Counted from the stretch's first letter, positions 25,418 through 34,555 are shown. The stretch is DNA of 42,437 nt from Chloroflexota bacterium (GCA_018650185.1 JABIGL010000202.1:1-42437); one strand, 5' to 3'. Notes: generated by a model not told the origin, from the letters alone. A program made the numbers and translations.

Positions 25418-28400
25418 TTGGAAACCCTCTTCGGCCTCCCGATGTCCTGGCTGTCCATTTCGCTTGCGTCGATTCTGGGTGTCACAAGTCTTGTGATCAT
25501 CGGCATGGCGTCGCGTAACCGAATACTGGTGAAGCTTGCGCTCAGGAATATTCCGAGGCGACGTGCACAGACGCTATTAATCGTGATCGGGCTGATGCTC
25601 TCGACGACCATCATCTCGGCCTCTCTTGCGATTGGAGATACCGTTACTGGCTCGATCCGAGGCGTGGTGCTGGACGCGCTCGGGCACACAGACCTGCGAC
25701 TGAGGACCCCGATAGCAGGTGGAAACGCTGAAAGTGCTGTTTTTGCGGATGATGCGGATGGGACGGCGTTTTTTGTTGACCGGTACCTGGATTCGGAATT
25801 GCTTACCGACGTGATCAGGTTGGCCGATGCTGATGACCGGATCGACGGCGTAATGCCGCAAATACGTGAGGTGTTGCCGGTCCTGGACACACGATCTCAG
25901 CTAACGGAATCGCGAATGACGGTGGCCGGTTTCGATACGTCTCGCCAGTCAGGTTTTGGCGATATCCGCAGTCTCGATGGAAAACTCATCGGGCTCGATA
26001 CGCTTTCCGAGAACGAGGTGTTCCTAAATAAGGCCGCCGCCGAGGAGTTAGATGCGGCTGTGGGCGATCTGTTGGAGATCGTTTCTCCGACTGGACGTCA
26101 CAGCTTTGAGGTGAAAGCGATCGTCCGGAATAACGGGCTGGCGGCAAACGATCACCGCACGATCATGTCGCTTTCTGCGATGCAGCGAATCATGGAGCGT
26201 GAGGGACAGGTCAACAGGATCGACCTGTCTGCAAATGGCGGAATCACGAGCGGGGTGGATGTGGCAGAGGAAGCGGCGGAGGATCTGCGCGTGCAATTCA
26301 CTGATCCGGTGGTGTCCCAGCAACTGTTCGATGTGCTGCGTACGCCGGACGTGATCGACATACTGACCGCCTACGCGGATGACGGCGGGAACGGATTGTT
26401 GAGTTCGGGGGCTGAGGAGGATCTGCGCGCGTTGATCGGCGAACTTGTTCCCGGCGATACGTTTGCGGCCCAACGAGCGTCACAGGTCGGCGCACTGCTC
26501 GCACCGCTTTCTGACGAGGATGCGGCCGGCCATCTGCTGACCGCTATCGGGGAAAAGTTTGTTGCGGCGTATACCGCCGCCAGCGGTGGAGCGGATCCCG
26601 GCACTCCGGAGCAGGTCCTAGGTGGTTTGATCGGATCCAACGATGGATTGGCCACTGCGACGGCGCTCGTCGATGCGCTGGTAGATCTGGGTGCTGGGGC
26701 TGATATTGCCGCCTACGTGGACGCTAATATGGCTGAACTTTCGGCAGCGACCTTCGCTCTGCTGAGCGCTGCTGAGCAAGCGTTGTCACCACAGTCGACT
26801 TTCACGCCATCAGCAGACGTCACAGTGACCGACGAATTCCGGTCACTGGCAGCTGACTCCGCGCTGGCGGCCCACATCCTCGCTGCTCTTGGATCGCCTG
26901 AAAACTCGGGACGACGTGATCTCGGCGTTCCGGTCACGTCACTCTTCTCTGCGCTCCAGATACTCGCCGTTGATGAGTTAAAAGGCGACAGCCTTGAGCT
27001 GGCAGAGTTCATCGGGAACATCTTCCTGACCTTCTTCACCATCTTCGGGACCTTCTCCATAATCGTCGGGCTGCTGTTGATCTTCCTGGTGTTCGTAATG
27101 CTGGCGGCCGCAAGATCGACCGAGATGGGGATCGCACGTGCGGTAGGGACCAAACGCCGTCACCTGGTCCAGATGTTCACGTACGAAGGTTTTGCTTACG
27201 CGCTCGGTGCGGCATTAATCGGCACCGTGCTGGGAATTCTTGCGAGCCTCGTCCTGGTACAGATGATGGGCGGGCTTGTCGACGACGACGAAGACTCAGC
27301 GTTTGTCTTCAAGTACTCGTTTACTTTGACCTCTGTGGTAGCCGCGTTCTCCGCCGGGATGTTGCTGACACTGGTCACAGTCGCCTTCTCCGCTTACCGG
27401 GTGAGCCGACTCAACATCGTCGTCGCCATCCGTGGTCTTCCGGAAGAGTTCGTTCCCTCCGACACACCGCCGCTTCGCATTCGGCTGCTGCGTGTACTTC
27501 AGGCGGCTCTGGGGTCGTTCTACCAGCTATACAGACTTGTTACAGCACGGCGACGCGGAGAGGGAGCTGTCCTGCCGCTGGTCCTTTTTGTGGTTCTTTT
27601 TATTCCACCGGTCTGGGTGTTCAGAATCGGCTGGGCTGTATTCAAGGTATTCCAACCTTACCTCGCCATTGGGTGGCCGCTGGTCGCGGTAGGGGCTGCG
27701 GTAGCGGCGTTAGGACTCTCGACTGATCTGGCATCTTTCTGGACGCTGGGCGTCAGTCTGACCCTGGTCGGAATCGGTTTATTTATCCGAAGAGCACTTC
27801 GTCGCGCGGGCACCCGTGAATCGGCAGCGGATCGAGTCTCTTACACATTCATCGGCGCAACGATTCTCGTGTTCTGGGCGTTGCCGTTCGACGCGCTCGA
27901 ATTCCTCACGGGCGAACTGACTGGCAGCATCGAGATGTTCATCCTGTCGGGCACCTGGATGGTCGCATCAGCCGTCTGGTTGGTGATGTACAACGCCGAT
28001 CTAATTACGCGCGGTCTTGAGGCGCTGTTCGGCGGTTCACCTCAGATCAAGGCGATCCTCAAACCAGCAATCGCCTACCCGATGTCTGCGAAGTTCCGGA
28101 CGGGACTAACGGTTGCCATGTTTTCTCTGGTGATCTTCACAATGATGGTGTTTGCCATCCTGAACACGATCGGTAGCGACCTTGATGAGACGCCTGACCG
28201 TGTAACGGGTGGTTTCGATATACGTGCCGAGACGAGCATCGATCTCCCGGTTACGGATATCGAAGCAGCTATCGGAGCCGCAGACAACTTGAACGCTGCT
28301 GATTTTGAAGTGATTGCACGGCATACGGACATCCCGGCCGAGGCGCGTCAGAGTAGCGCCCTGGAGCAGCGCTTCCTGGGTCTTGGCGTACGTGGCGCGG

Positions 28401-29359
28401 AGAAGACGTACCTGGAAGAGACGCTTCTTGAGATCACACATTTCGATCCTACATACCTACCGACAGGCACGCCGCTTGAAGATCCGGTTGCGGTGTCGGA
28501 GGGGATCTGGAATGCGCTGGCAAACGACCCGACTCTCGCGGTTATCGGTGGAGATCTTCTGGAAGGCAACGACGGCGATATCCAGTTCGGAGGCGCTCAG
28601 TTCTCTATCGAAGGTCTCTCCCAGGACGAGACCGGCCCCATAAACGCTTTTGAGGTCGAGCTGCGACAGGCCCGCGGCCGGGGTGCGACATCTGCTCGGA
28701 CCGTTATCGGAGCGATAGACCAGTTCGCCGAGGCTTTTGAATTTGATGGCGGGCCTGTCGCCAACCTGGTCACCCGGGACGATGTGTTCACAGATCTGTC
28801 TGGAAACTCACTACCATTCACGACGTTCAGGATTCGTCTGAGCGAAGGTGTTGATTCGGGGCGGGTTGCGGCGGCAATGGAGACGGTGTTCCTGGACAAC
28901 AGCATGGAGGCGATAGACACCCTGGACGAGATAAAGACCGGGATCGCCCAGAACCAGGCGTTTAATCGTCTGTTCCAGGGTTTCATGGGGCTGGGCCTGG
29001 TTGTCGGCGTCGCCTCGCTTGGGGTGCTGTCGTTCAGGGCTGTTGTAGAGCGCAGGCACGCCATCGGCATGATGCGGGCCATCGGCTACAAGAGCCGCAT
29101 GATCCAGATTCAGTTCCTGATGGAGTCTGTCTTCGTCACAGTGCTTGGTTCTGCTCTTGGAGTTGGACTGGGTGCGTTAATTAGCTGGAACATCATTAAC
29201 GACATCGGCGACAGCGTGGACGATATTTCGTTCGTAATTCCCTGGCCGACGGTATTGACCATCGTAGGTATAGCGTTGGTTGCCTCACTGCTTGCGACCT
29301 TCATTCCGGCGCGACAGGCAGCACGAATCTACCCGTCAGAGGCGCTCAGGTACGAGTAG
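25418..29359 (+). CDS. Large FtsX-like ABC transporter permease
   Basis: A 1313-residue permease with two FtsX modules. The N-terminus carries a first helix, then LVKLALRNIPRRRAQTLLIVIGLMLS and a long external domain. Helices of FtsX module 1 lie at about 530-660. A five-helix insert follows at about 715-865. The second half starts near residue 890 with a new helix and external domain, and module 2 helices run from about 1184 to 1300, ending in PARQAARIYPSEALRYE. Such permeases mechanically move lipids, lipoproteins or peptides from the membrane. The start is TTG 25418, coupled to the ATPase. It is much longer than standard MacB (about 650) and fits a fused double module. Substrate unknown. 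Confidence 0.88.
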   Translation: METLFGLPMSWLSISLASILGVTSLVIIGMASRNRILVKLALRNIPRRRAQTLLIVIGLMLSTTIISASLAIGDTVTGSIRGVVLDALGHTDLRLRTPIAGGNAESAVFADDADGTAFFVDRYLDSELLTDVIRLADADDRIDGVMPQIREVLPVLDTRSQLTESRMTVAGFDTSRQSGFGDIRSLDGKLIGLDTLSENEVFLNKAAAEELDAAVGDLLEIVSPTGRHSFEVKAIVRNNGLAANDHRTIMSLSAMQRIMEREGQVNRIDLSANGGITSGVDVAEEAAEDLRVQFTDPVVSQQLFDVLRTPDVIDILTAYADDGGNGLLSSGAEEDLRALIGELVPGDTFAAQRASQVGALLAPLSDEDAAGHLLTAIGEKFVAAYTAASGGADPGTPEQVLGGLIGSNDGLATATALVDALVDLGAGADIAAYVDANMAELSAATFALLSAAEQALSPQSTFTPSADVTVTDEFRSLAADSALAAHILAALGSPENSGRRDLGVPVTSLFSALQILAVDELKGDSLELAEFIGNIFLTFFTIFGTFSIIVGLLLIFLVFVMLAAARSTEMGIARAVGTKRRHLVQMFTYEGFAYALGAALIGTVLGILASLVLVQMMGGLVDDDEDSAFVFKYSFTLTSVVAAFSAGMLLTLVTVAFSAYRVSRLNIVVAIRGLPEEFVPSDTPPLRIRLLRVLQAALGSFYQLYRLVTARRRGEGAVLPLVLFVVLFIPPVWVFRIGWAVFKVFQPYLAIGWPLVAVGAAVAALGLSTDLASFWTLGVSLTLVGIGLFIRRALRRAGTRESAADRVSYTFIGATILVFWALPFDALEFLTGELTGSIEMFILSGTWMVASAVWLVMYNADLITRGLEALFGGSPQIKAILKPAIAYPMSAKFRTGLTVAMFSLVIFTMMVFAILNTIGSDLDETPDRVTGGFDIRAETSIDLPVTDIEAAIGAADNLNAADFEVIARHTDIPAEARQSSALEQRFLGLGVRGAEKTYLEETLLEITHFDPTYLPTGTPLEDPVAVSEGIWNALANDPTLAVIGGDLLEGNDGDIQFGGAQFSIEGLSQDETGPINAFEVELRQARGRGATSARTVIGAIDQFAEAFEFDGGPVANLVTRDDVFTDLSGNSLPFTTFRIRLSEGVDSGRVAAAMETVFLDNSMEAIDTLDEIKTGIAQNQAFNRLFQGFMGLGLVVGVASLGVLSFRAVVERRHAIGMMRAIGYKSRMIQIQFLMESVFVTVLGSALGVGLGALISWNIINDIGDSVDDISFVIPWPTVLTIVGIALVASLLATFIPARQAARIYPSEALRYE

Positions 29360-29363
29360 GGGT

Positions 29364-30080
29364 CTACAGGCCGCCCGGTCGAATATCCGGGCGCACGACG
29401 CTTGACGTTCCGAGCATCTGGCGTGCCGTTTCAAGGCTGGCCGGGGTATCGATGTCGAACAGACTTCGACCGTTGGGGTCCAGCGCTGCCAGCTCTTCGT
29501 TTTCCAGAACGTGGACGCGCGGGCTGCCGGACTCCACGGCGTGGTTTATCTGATCGTAAATCGATCTCCGGCCATTATCCAAAGCCGACGTGATGTTCGG
29601 GAGCCAGGCGCTGGGTGAGTAAATGGCGTGCAATGGCTCCATACGGCCGTCATACGAGGGTACAACCGCGTCGTACGAGCCTTCTCTTGCGATATCCGCC
29701 ATACCCGCTATCAGGTCTGAAGACAGGAACGGGTGGTCGGCCGCGACAAGGAAGGCCAGCGGGGTCTCGACCGATTTCAGACCGACCTCAATGCCAGCCA
29801 GCGGCCCAGCGCCCGGCAGTCGGTCCGCGACGATGTGCATACCGAGGGCAATGCCGGTATCAGGCGTGGCGTCATCCTGATCCTGCGCAACGACCAGGAC
29901 GATTTCATCGCAAATCCGTTCCAGGGCCAGCTTGATACGGGCAAGGACGAGTTGGCCGCCGAGTACGACAAGCGGTTTTGGTTTGCCCATGCGTGATGAG
30001 TTGCCGCCAGCAAGGACCACCCCGGTCAGGGATCCGCCAGGACCGTTACCTGGACCGGGTTTCGCAGACGACGATGCCAC
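29364..30080 (-). CDS. mobA: Molybdenum cofactor guanylyltransferase (MobA-like)
   Basis: A 238-residue nucleotidyltransferase. The signature LAGGNSSRMGKPKPLV occurs near residues 24-39, followed by a PLAGIEVGL segment, ADHPFL with the metal acid, and DIDTP close to the C-terminus. It would attach GMP to molybdopterin to form the guanine dinucleotide cofactor. The start is GTG at 30080. It begins two bases after the stop of the DUF3179 gene on the same strand, so the two are co-transcribed. The end almost meets the FtsX stop. Confidence 0.87.
   Translation of the reverse strand: MASSSAKPGPGNGPGGSLTGVVLAGGNSSRMGKPKPLVVLGGQLVLARIKLALERICDEIVLVVAQDQDDATPDTGIALGMHIVADRLPGAGPLAGIEVGLKSVETPLAFLVAADHPFLSSDLIAGMADIAREGSYDAVVPSYDGRMEPLHAIYSPSAWLPNITSALDNGRRSIYDQINHAVESGSPRVHVLENEELAALDPNGRSLFDIDTPASLETARQMLGTSSVVRPDIRPGGL
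29372..29393. other. Hairpin at the convergent ends of permease and mobA
   Basis: CGCCCGG (29372-29378) pairs with CCGGGCG (29387-29393) with an eight-base loop, inside the last codons of mobA and 13 bases after the permease stop. It may serve as a terminator for the plus-strand transcript; no T run is present. Confidence 0.35.
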
Positions 30081-30081
30081 G

Positions 30082-31452
30082 TTAAACGGCGCTCTCTGAA
30101 TCGGGAGCGAGACCGCTCAGGTCAGGGCGCGGGGGGAGACGTGTGGACGGGTGGAAATTGGTCCAGGCGAACCAGAATGACAGTCCACCTGCGATCGGTT
30201 CGAGTTGCTCTCCTTCGAGCTCTCCTTCGACACAGGTCCCGTTTGTGGCCTGCCACTGGCTTCCCGTTTCGATGTCGTACAGCATCATCGGCTCGTACTC
30301 AGACTCTTCTTCCCACTCCTCGTCGTTGTCGTCTTCCAGTTCCATTGTTGTGTCATCTTCCGACTCATCAGCCGAGAGTTCCTCGCCGTCTTCCTCTTCC
30401 GTTTCATCCCAGATCCCTGGCTCAAATGTCAGGGTCCGTCCGTCTGCCGTCTCGGCTTTGAACACCACCACGGAAGCGCTTTGCTCCTCGTACGCAACGA
30501 CAAGCGGTGTGCCGCCCACCGTCTCGTTCACCACGGGTTCGATCTGGAGCCAGGACATCGGAAAAGCACAAGCGTCGTCGTTGAGATCGACCCCGGCGAC
30601 GATCTCCTTGGGAGGCCATCGTGCGTCTCGGTGGGGAGCGCGGTGCATGCCTGCCCGTCCACCGGCGTAGTACCTATCAAACAGATCAAGGTTCGGGGCG
30701 ACGCGATCATCGATAACCTCCGACTCCGGGTAGGCATCAAGCCACGCTTCGAGTGTGGTATTGAGTGAAGGGATCTCCGTCAGCCGATAGTCAATGTCCG
30801 GCCCTTCCAGCGGAGCGCCAAGGTACTGAATCCAGCGCACGTGCGTTTCGGTGTCATACATCACCGGAGAATTGACGACCACACGACCGGTGGATCCAAA
30901 CTTGATCGGGTCATCGGGAGGAGTCAGGTAAGCGCGTGCCGTGTAACAGAAGGGCGACCAGGTGACCGCAACAGGTACGCCCCCAAGGCTGTCATGGACG
31001 ACCTCCCGGTAGCTGAGCACTGCCAGCGGGTAGGCACGCACCTCTCCATCATGAATAACGCCCATGACCCGGGTACTGGGCGGATAACGATCCAATGCAT
31101 CGTCGGCCGACATCGTGGCCGGATCGTGGAGTGGCTGGACCTTGTCAGGCTTGAGGACGGGTCGAACCTTCTGACGTGTCTCAACCCTCTCGCCGTCCCT
31201 GTCGACGTACACCGATGTTAGATCGGCATAAAAGCCTCGCCGCGCCAGGATCAGGCTGACGATAACGCCCATGTATACAGACATCGCCGCGCCGCCAAGC
31301 GTCACGTTTTCGAAACCTGCGGAAATTACTGCCAGTACTGCGACAGCGATCATGAATCCGCCCATGATGGCACGCCGGCGCGGGTCCAGCACGTCGTCCC
31401 AGAATTTGCGCACTGAGTTCCGTGGTTTGCTGACCAGTTCACGTTGGGCCAA
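30082..31452 (-). CDS. DUF3179 domain-containing membrane protein
   Basis: A 456-residue protein of the DUF3179 family, whose function is unknown. Two hydrophobic helices lie near residues 30-70. The DUF3179 core follows, with DRYPPSTRVMGV, RAYPLAVLSYREVVHD and WSPFCYTARAYL; the Cys of this last motif is a conserved family position. The C-terminal part FWFAWTNFHPSTRL closes the domain. An insertion of about 35 nearly all acidic residues (EEEDGEELSADESEDDTT region) splits the late part. The start is TTG 31452, preceded by GGAGG five bases away; longer readings add a non-conserved N-terminus. It is followed immediately by mobA. Confidence 0.82.
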   Translation of the reverse strand: MAQRELVSKPRNSVRKFWDDVLDPRRRAIMGGFMIAVAVLAVISAGFENVTLGGAAMSVYMGVIVSLILARRGFYADLTSVYVDRDGERVETRQKVRPVLKPDKVQPLHDPATMSADDALDRYPPSTRVMGVIHDGEVRAYPLAVLSYREVVHDSLGGVPVAVTWSPFCYTARAYLTPPDDPIKFGSTGRVVVNSPVMYDTETHVRWIQYLGAPLEGPDIDYRLTEIPSLNTTLEAWLDAYPESEVIDDRVAPNLDLFDRYYAGGRAGMHRAPHRDARWPPKEIVAGVDLNDDACAFPMSWLQIEPVVNETVGGTPLVVAYEEQSASVVVFKAETADGRTLTFEPGIWDETEEEDGEELSADESEDDTTMELEDDNDEEWEEESEYEPMMLYDIETGSQWQATNGTCVEGELEGEQLEPIAGGLSFWFAWTNFHPSTRLPPRPDLSGLAPDSESAV

Positions 31453-31578
31453 AGGGGCCTCCGGCTCTTGTTGACGATGCACCGAGGTCCGTCGGTGCTG
31501 GCATCTCGTTGACGATGTGATTACGAGAGGCGAGTCTAGCAAAGGAACGGTGGTCTTATTCACCTGGATACCGCTTGC

Positions 31579-31584
31579 TATACT
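31579..31584 (+). promoter_or_regulatory. Extended -10 promoter candidate for the RraA-like gene
   Basis: TGCTATACT (31576-31584) is an extended -10 box (TGN then TATACT) about 150 bases before the start. A poor -35-like TTATTC lies at 31556-31561. Plausible but not proven. Confidence 0.35.
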
Positions 31585-31734
31585 TCCGGCCTTCGTGATT
31601 CTGGATACGGTTCTTGATCCCATAAAGGCCAACTCCGTGCGGCACCGGGATCTACTGTTCGCCTCCGGAAACATGTACGAATCAGATTCGGATCTGGCTC
31701 ATCGTTTCCGTCCACTGAAAAAATTGGAGTTGTC

Positions 31735-32475
31735 GTGACTGAACCAACAGCACAGGTTTCGGACGAGCTCCTAGCTCAACTGTCCGAGGTATCCAACGCA
31801 ACCGTCTTGAGCGCTCTGCGGCAGCGGGGTTATCACAAAGTGTTCATGGAGGGCGTGAAACCGCTGGTCAAGGGTCGACGGCTTTGTGCCCGAGCAGTGA
31901 CGCTCCGAAGCCTTCCGGTTCGCCCAGATCTCGCCGAGCGAATTGCGACAGGTGAGCACGGCGATGGCTTCAACGAGACGCCCCGCTGGCGGGCGGTGGA
32001 TAGTGTTGGCCCGGGTTACGCATTGGTCACCGACGCTATGCGGCTCTCAAACGTCTCCACCGGCGGCGATGTCGTCTACTCACGCATCCTAACCCGCAAG
32101 GGCGCCGGGCTTGTCACTGATGGGTCAGTTCGTGACGGTGCTGCGGTGGCGGAGTACGGCTACCCGGTCTACGCCGGGGGTTCGACCTCTATCGTGGGCG
32201 AGGATCACATACTCCCCTATCAGGTGAACGAGCCGATCCAGTGTGGCGGCGTGCTGGTGTGGCCCGGGGACATCGTGATGGGTGACGATGACGGCGTGAT
32301 CGTGCTGCCTTCGCAACTGGCGGAAGGGATACTGCCCTGGGCTGTCGAGCACGACGAGATGGAGCAGGCGGTGCTAGAGCACACGATCCGGACCGGAGAG
32401 TCGCCAAGCTCTTACTACCCGTTCAACGACGAGACCCGCAAGCTATGGGAGCTTTGGAAGAAGGACCGGACCTGA
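31735..32475 (+). CDS. RraA-family aldolase/decarboxylase-like protein
   Basis: A 246-residue RraA-like protein. The core has DELLAQLSEVSNATVLSALRQRG at the N-terminus, the ligand motif with GGDVVYSRILTRKGAGLVTDGSVRDG, and GDIVMGDDDGVIVLP. Relatives are 4-hydroxy-4-methyl-2-oxoglutarate (HMG)/CHA aldolases and oxaloacetate decarboxylases; a few inhibit RNase E. The Arg in VRDG and the following Asp match the metal and substrate site. Start GTG 31735. The stop overlaps the start of the next gene by one base (TGATG), so the two are translationally coupled. Exact substrate unknown. Confidence 0.87.
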   Translation: MTEPTAQVSDELLAQLSEVSNATVLSALRQRGYHKVFMEGVKPLVKGRRLCARAVTLRSLPVRPDLAERIATGEHGDGFNETPRWRAVDSVGPGYALVTDAMRLSNVSTGGDVVYSRILTRKGAGLVTDGSVRDGAAVAEYGYPVYAGGSTSIVGEDHILPYQVNEPIQCGGVLVWPGDIVMGDDDGVIVLPSQLAEGILPWAVEHDEMEQAVLEHTIRTGESPSSYYPFNDETRKLWELWKKDRT

Positions 32476-32861
32476 TGCCTGAAACGGGTGACCGTAGGAT
32501 CACGATCCGCGCCGGTGATGTGACTATCGATGGCCAGCTCAATGATTCGCCGACGGCAGACCTCCTCTGGGAGGCGCTGACCATCAAAGCCGCCGCCAAC
32601 ACCTGGGGCGATGAGATTTATTTTTCGATCCCCGTGAGCGCTGAAGGGGACGATACGGCGCAGGAGACGGTCGATCTCGGGGCCATCGCCTACTGGCCTC
32701 CCGGGAGTGCGCTCTGCCTGTTCTTCGGCCTAACCCCGATGTCTCAAGGTGATGAGATTCGGCCTGCGAGCGCTGTAAACGTATTGGGAATGATGGAGGG
32801 CGACTCAACAGTGCTGCGATCCGTTCAGCCGGGGACTGTGGTCGAGGTTTCTCGGGCTTAA
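32475..32861 (+). CDS. Cyclophilin-like fold protein (TM1367 family)
   Basis: A 128-residue protein of the small cyclophilin-like family. The pattern LGAIAYWPPGSALCLFFGLTPMS with EIRPASAVNVLG is typical, and WGDEIYFSIPV is in the first half. No biochemical role is known for the family; it keeps the cyclophilin beta-barrel but is not expected to be a canonical prolyl isomerase. ATG 32475 shares a base with the RraA stop, so a functional link is likely. Confidence 0.82.
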   Translation: MPETGDRRITIRAGDVTIDGQLNDSPTADLLWEALTIKAAANTWGDEIYFSIPVSAEGDDTAQETVDLGAIAYWPPGSALCLFFGLTPMSQGDEIRPASAVNVLGMMEGDSTVLRSVQPGTVVEVSRA

Positions 32862-33011
32862 GGATCGGCGCGGCACGGGCCGACAGGTGTGGCTTCGGGA
32901 ACAACGCTCACGACAGCGTTTAAGTGCGACGACCGGGCGATTTTTGTCGTCCTGAAATTCCAACACCGGTGGGAGAAGGACGCGCGGCCAGTAGCAATAC
33001 CCTCTGGGCCA

Positions 33012-33017
33012 TATAAT
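33012..33017 (+). promoter_or_regulatory. Candidate -10 box for the Lrp/AsnC-type small gene
   Basis: Exact TATAAT at 33012-33017, about 41 bases before the ATG; no clear -35. The 150 bases before it (32862-33011) show nothing else assignable. Confidence 0.45.
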
Positions 33018-33057
33018 GCGGCGTAGTCGACGATCGCCTATAAGCGAAAGGTCAGAA

Positions 33058-33306
33058 ATGATCATGGTTGATAACGTCCGTGCATACCTCTTAATCGAGG
33101 CGTCGGCAGGCGAGGGCAACAACGTGCTGGAGACCGTGCGGGCTATGCCGGCGACGGTTCAGGCTGATCGAGTGACCGGGCCGTACGACGTTGTGGCGGT
33201 GCTTGAGTCCAGTGATCTGGATCAATTGGGTTCGATCATCCACGACGAGGTCCAGGCGGTGCCGGGAATTACGAGGACGATGAGCTGTCTCAGGTTCGAG
33301 GCTTAG
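33058..33306 (+). CDS. Lrp/AsnC ligand-binding (RAM) domain protein
   Basis: An 82-residue stand-alone RAM domain. The pattern VRAYLLIEASAGEGNNVLETVRAMPATVQADRVTGPYDVVAVLE, then IHDEVQAVPGITRTMSCLRFE, is that of the C-terminal sensor domain of Lrp/AsnC regulators without the DNA-binding helix. Such proteins form multimers and may bind amino acids. ATG 33058 has AAAGGT upstream; a TATAAT box is 41 bases before. Confidence 0.84.
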   Translation: MIMVDNVRAYLLIEASAGEGNNVLETVRAMPATVQADRVTGPYDVVAVLESSDLDQLGSIIHDEVQAVPGITRTMSCLRFEA

Positions 33307-33370
33307 CCGGGTTGGACATTCCGTCGTCCATGGCACTCCTACCGCCACGCCGGTTCGGCGGGTGCGCCTG

Positions 33371-33751
33371 ATGGAACGCTTCTTCTTCCTGTTTGCCGCC
33401 GGGGGACTCGGCACGCTAGGCAGGTATGCCGTTGCGACGTGGGTACAGCGGACCGCGGATTCCGGCTTCCCCTGGGGCATCCTTGCGGCCAACGCCATCG
33501 GATCGTTCGTCTTCGGCCTACTTTACTCGCTGGCTGAAGAGCACGATCTACTCACGGGCGAGTTACGGATAGCGGTGCTGGTCGGCTTCCTGGGCGCCTT
33601 CACCACGTTCTCTACCTTCGCATTCGACACCGGCCAGCTAATCCGAGACGAGCGCTACATGTGGGCCGCAGGAAACATGATCCTCAACAACGGCATCGGG
33701 CTGTCACTGGTGTTCACGGGAGTGTGGCTAGGGCGCTTGCAGACGAGTTAA
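33371..33751 (+). CDS. crcB: Fluoride efflux channel CrcB/FluC
   Basis: A 126-residue channel with four membrane helices. GGLGTLGRY is in helix 1, ILAANAIGSFVFG in helix 2, GFLGAFTTFSTFAFD in helix 3, and NMILNNGIGLSLVFTGVWLG in helix 4. The phenylalanine-rich FTTFSTF stretch lines the fluoride path. ATG 33371 is used; a GTG three codons earlier is possible. No fluoride riboswitch was recognised in the 64 bases upstream. Its last 124 coding bases are repeated at 34541-34667. Confidence 0.9.
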   Translation: MERFFFLFAAGGLGTLGRYAVATWVQRTADSGFPWGILAANAIGSFVFGLLYSLAEEHDLLTGELRIAVLVGFLGAFTTFSTFAFDTGQLIRDERYMWAAGNMILNNGIGLSLVFTGVWLGRLQTS

Positions 33752-33753
33752 TC
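33627..33753 (+). repeat. Copy 1 of a 127-base direct repeat (3' end of crcB)
   Basis: Aligns without gaps, at an offset of 914 bases, to 34541-34667. I count five mismatches. It is part of the intact crcB gene and extends two bases past its stop codon. Confidence 0.93.
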
Positions 33754-33865
33754 TGCAGCATTTGATGTAGCGGTTGATAACCAAGACGCAATTCAGGTTT
33801 GATTTTTAAACTACGATATTCCCCGGACATGGTCAGGATTGTTAGTCACGATCTGGAGGCTGCAG

Positions 33866-34555
33866 TTGAGCGGATCCAAGCAACATAGTCATGTCATTTG
33901 GTCCGTGATCGCGTTGTTGTACCTTCCATCCGCGATGCTGTTCCTAGAGTGGGCTTATGGGATTTCAGGAAATTATTGGCCACCTTTCATCGTGTTTGGT
34001 GTGGTCCTAGTTCTGAACGTCGTTTTCTTGTACCTGACCGCCCGAAACGGTCTCTTTGCTGACCAATATTCTTACGTGCCGGCCGTCGGATCTTCGATCA
34101 TCTGGATCGTAATTGGATCGGTCGTGATGTGGGACGATATCACGTGGATTGCAGACAACGATCCGGCCGTGTTCGAGATGATCGCATTGTTTGGAACGGC
34201 ATTTGCCCTCGGCAATGCACTCATGTTTATTTGGCTCCCGACTCCCTATCTAAGTGTGCAGTACTGGTCGTCAAATTCTGCTCTTCAGAGAGCACGTAAG
34301 GACTACAAAGCAGTTTTACCGGTGCTGTTGTTGCTCCTCATCGCTGTTTTCATTGCCAGCTTCTTTGAAATCATTCAGTTCGATGCAAGTAACCGAGAGA
34401 GCGGCATCACATTCAAGCAAGCTTTAGGAGCTCCGATTTCCGGAGTGAGTTGGGCTCTAGCTTTCGTCCGAGTACAAGAGCATTCGGTGCGGATTCGGAG
34501 GCGCCAAAACGAACTTGAAGTTGGATCCAACTCGAATCCAACACCGGCCAGTTGA
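33866..34555 (+). CDS. Orphan polytopic membrane protein
   Basis: A 229-residue protein I do not recognise. At least five hydrophobic helices are visible, roughly at residues 9-30, 38-60, 70-88, 105-130 and 150-175, with a charged C-terminal tail (RIRRRQNELE). TTG 33866 is preferred because GGAGG (33855-33859) sits six bases before it; an in-frame TTG at 33839 adds nine residues. Base composition is lower in G+C than the neighbours: 33961-34020 and 34321-34380 each have 26 G/C of 60, against 40 of 60 at 33421-33480. The last codons (after SNSN) run into the duplicated crcB fragment, so the natural end may have been lost. Confidence 0.6.
   Translation: MSGSKQHSHVIWSVIALLYLPSAMLFLEWAYGISGNYWPPFIVFGVVLVLNVVFLYLTARNGLFADQYSYVPAVGSSIIWIVIGSVVMWDDITWIADNDPAVFEMIALFGTAFALGNALMFIWLPTPYLSVQYWSSNSALQRARKDYKAVLPVLLLLLIAVFIASFFEIIQFDASNRESGITFKQALGAPISGVSWALAFVRVQEHSVRIRRRQNELEVGSNSNPTPAS

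Noticed and set aside
31517-31738. Open frame of 73 codons before the RraA-like gene, ending in a GTGA overlap with its start
   Set aside because: No recognisable family, weak start and no good ribosome binding site. The overlap is tempting but the sequence looks like the 5' leader of the RraA gene.
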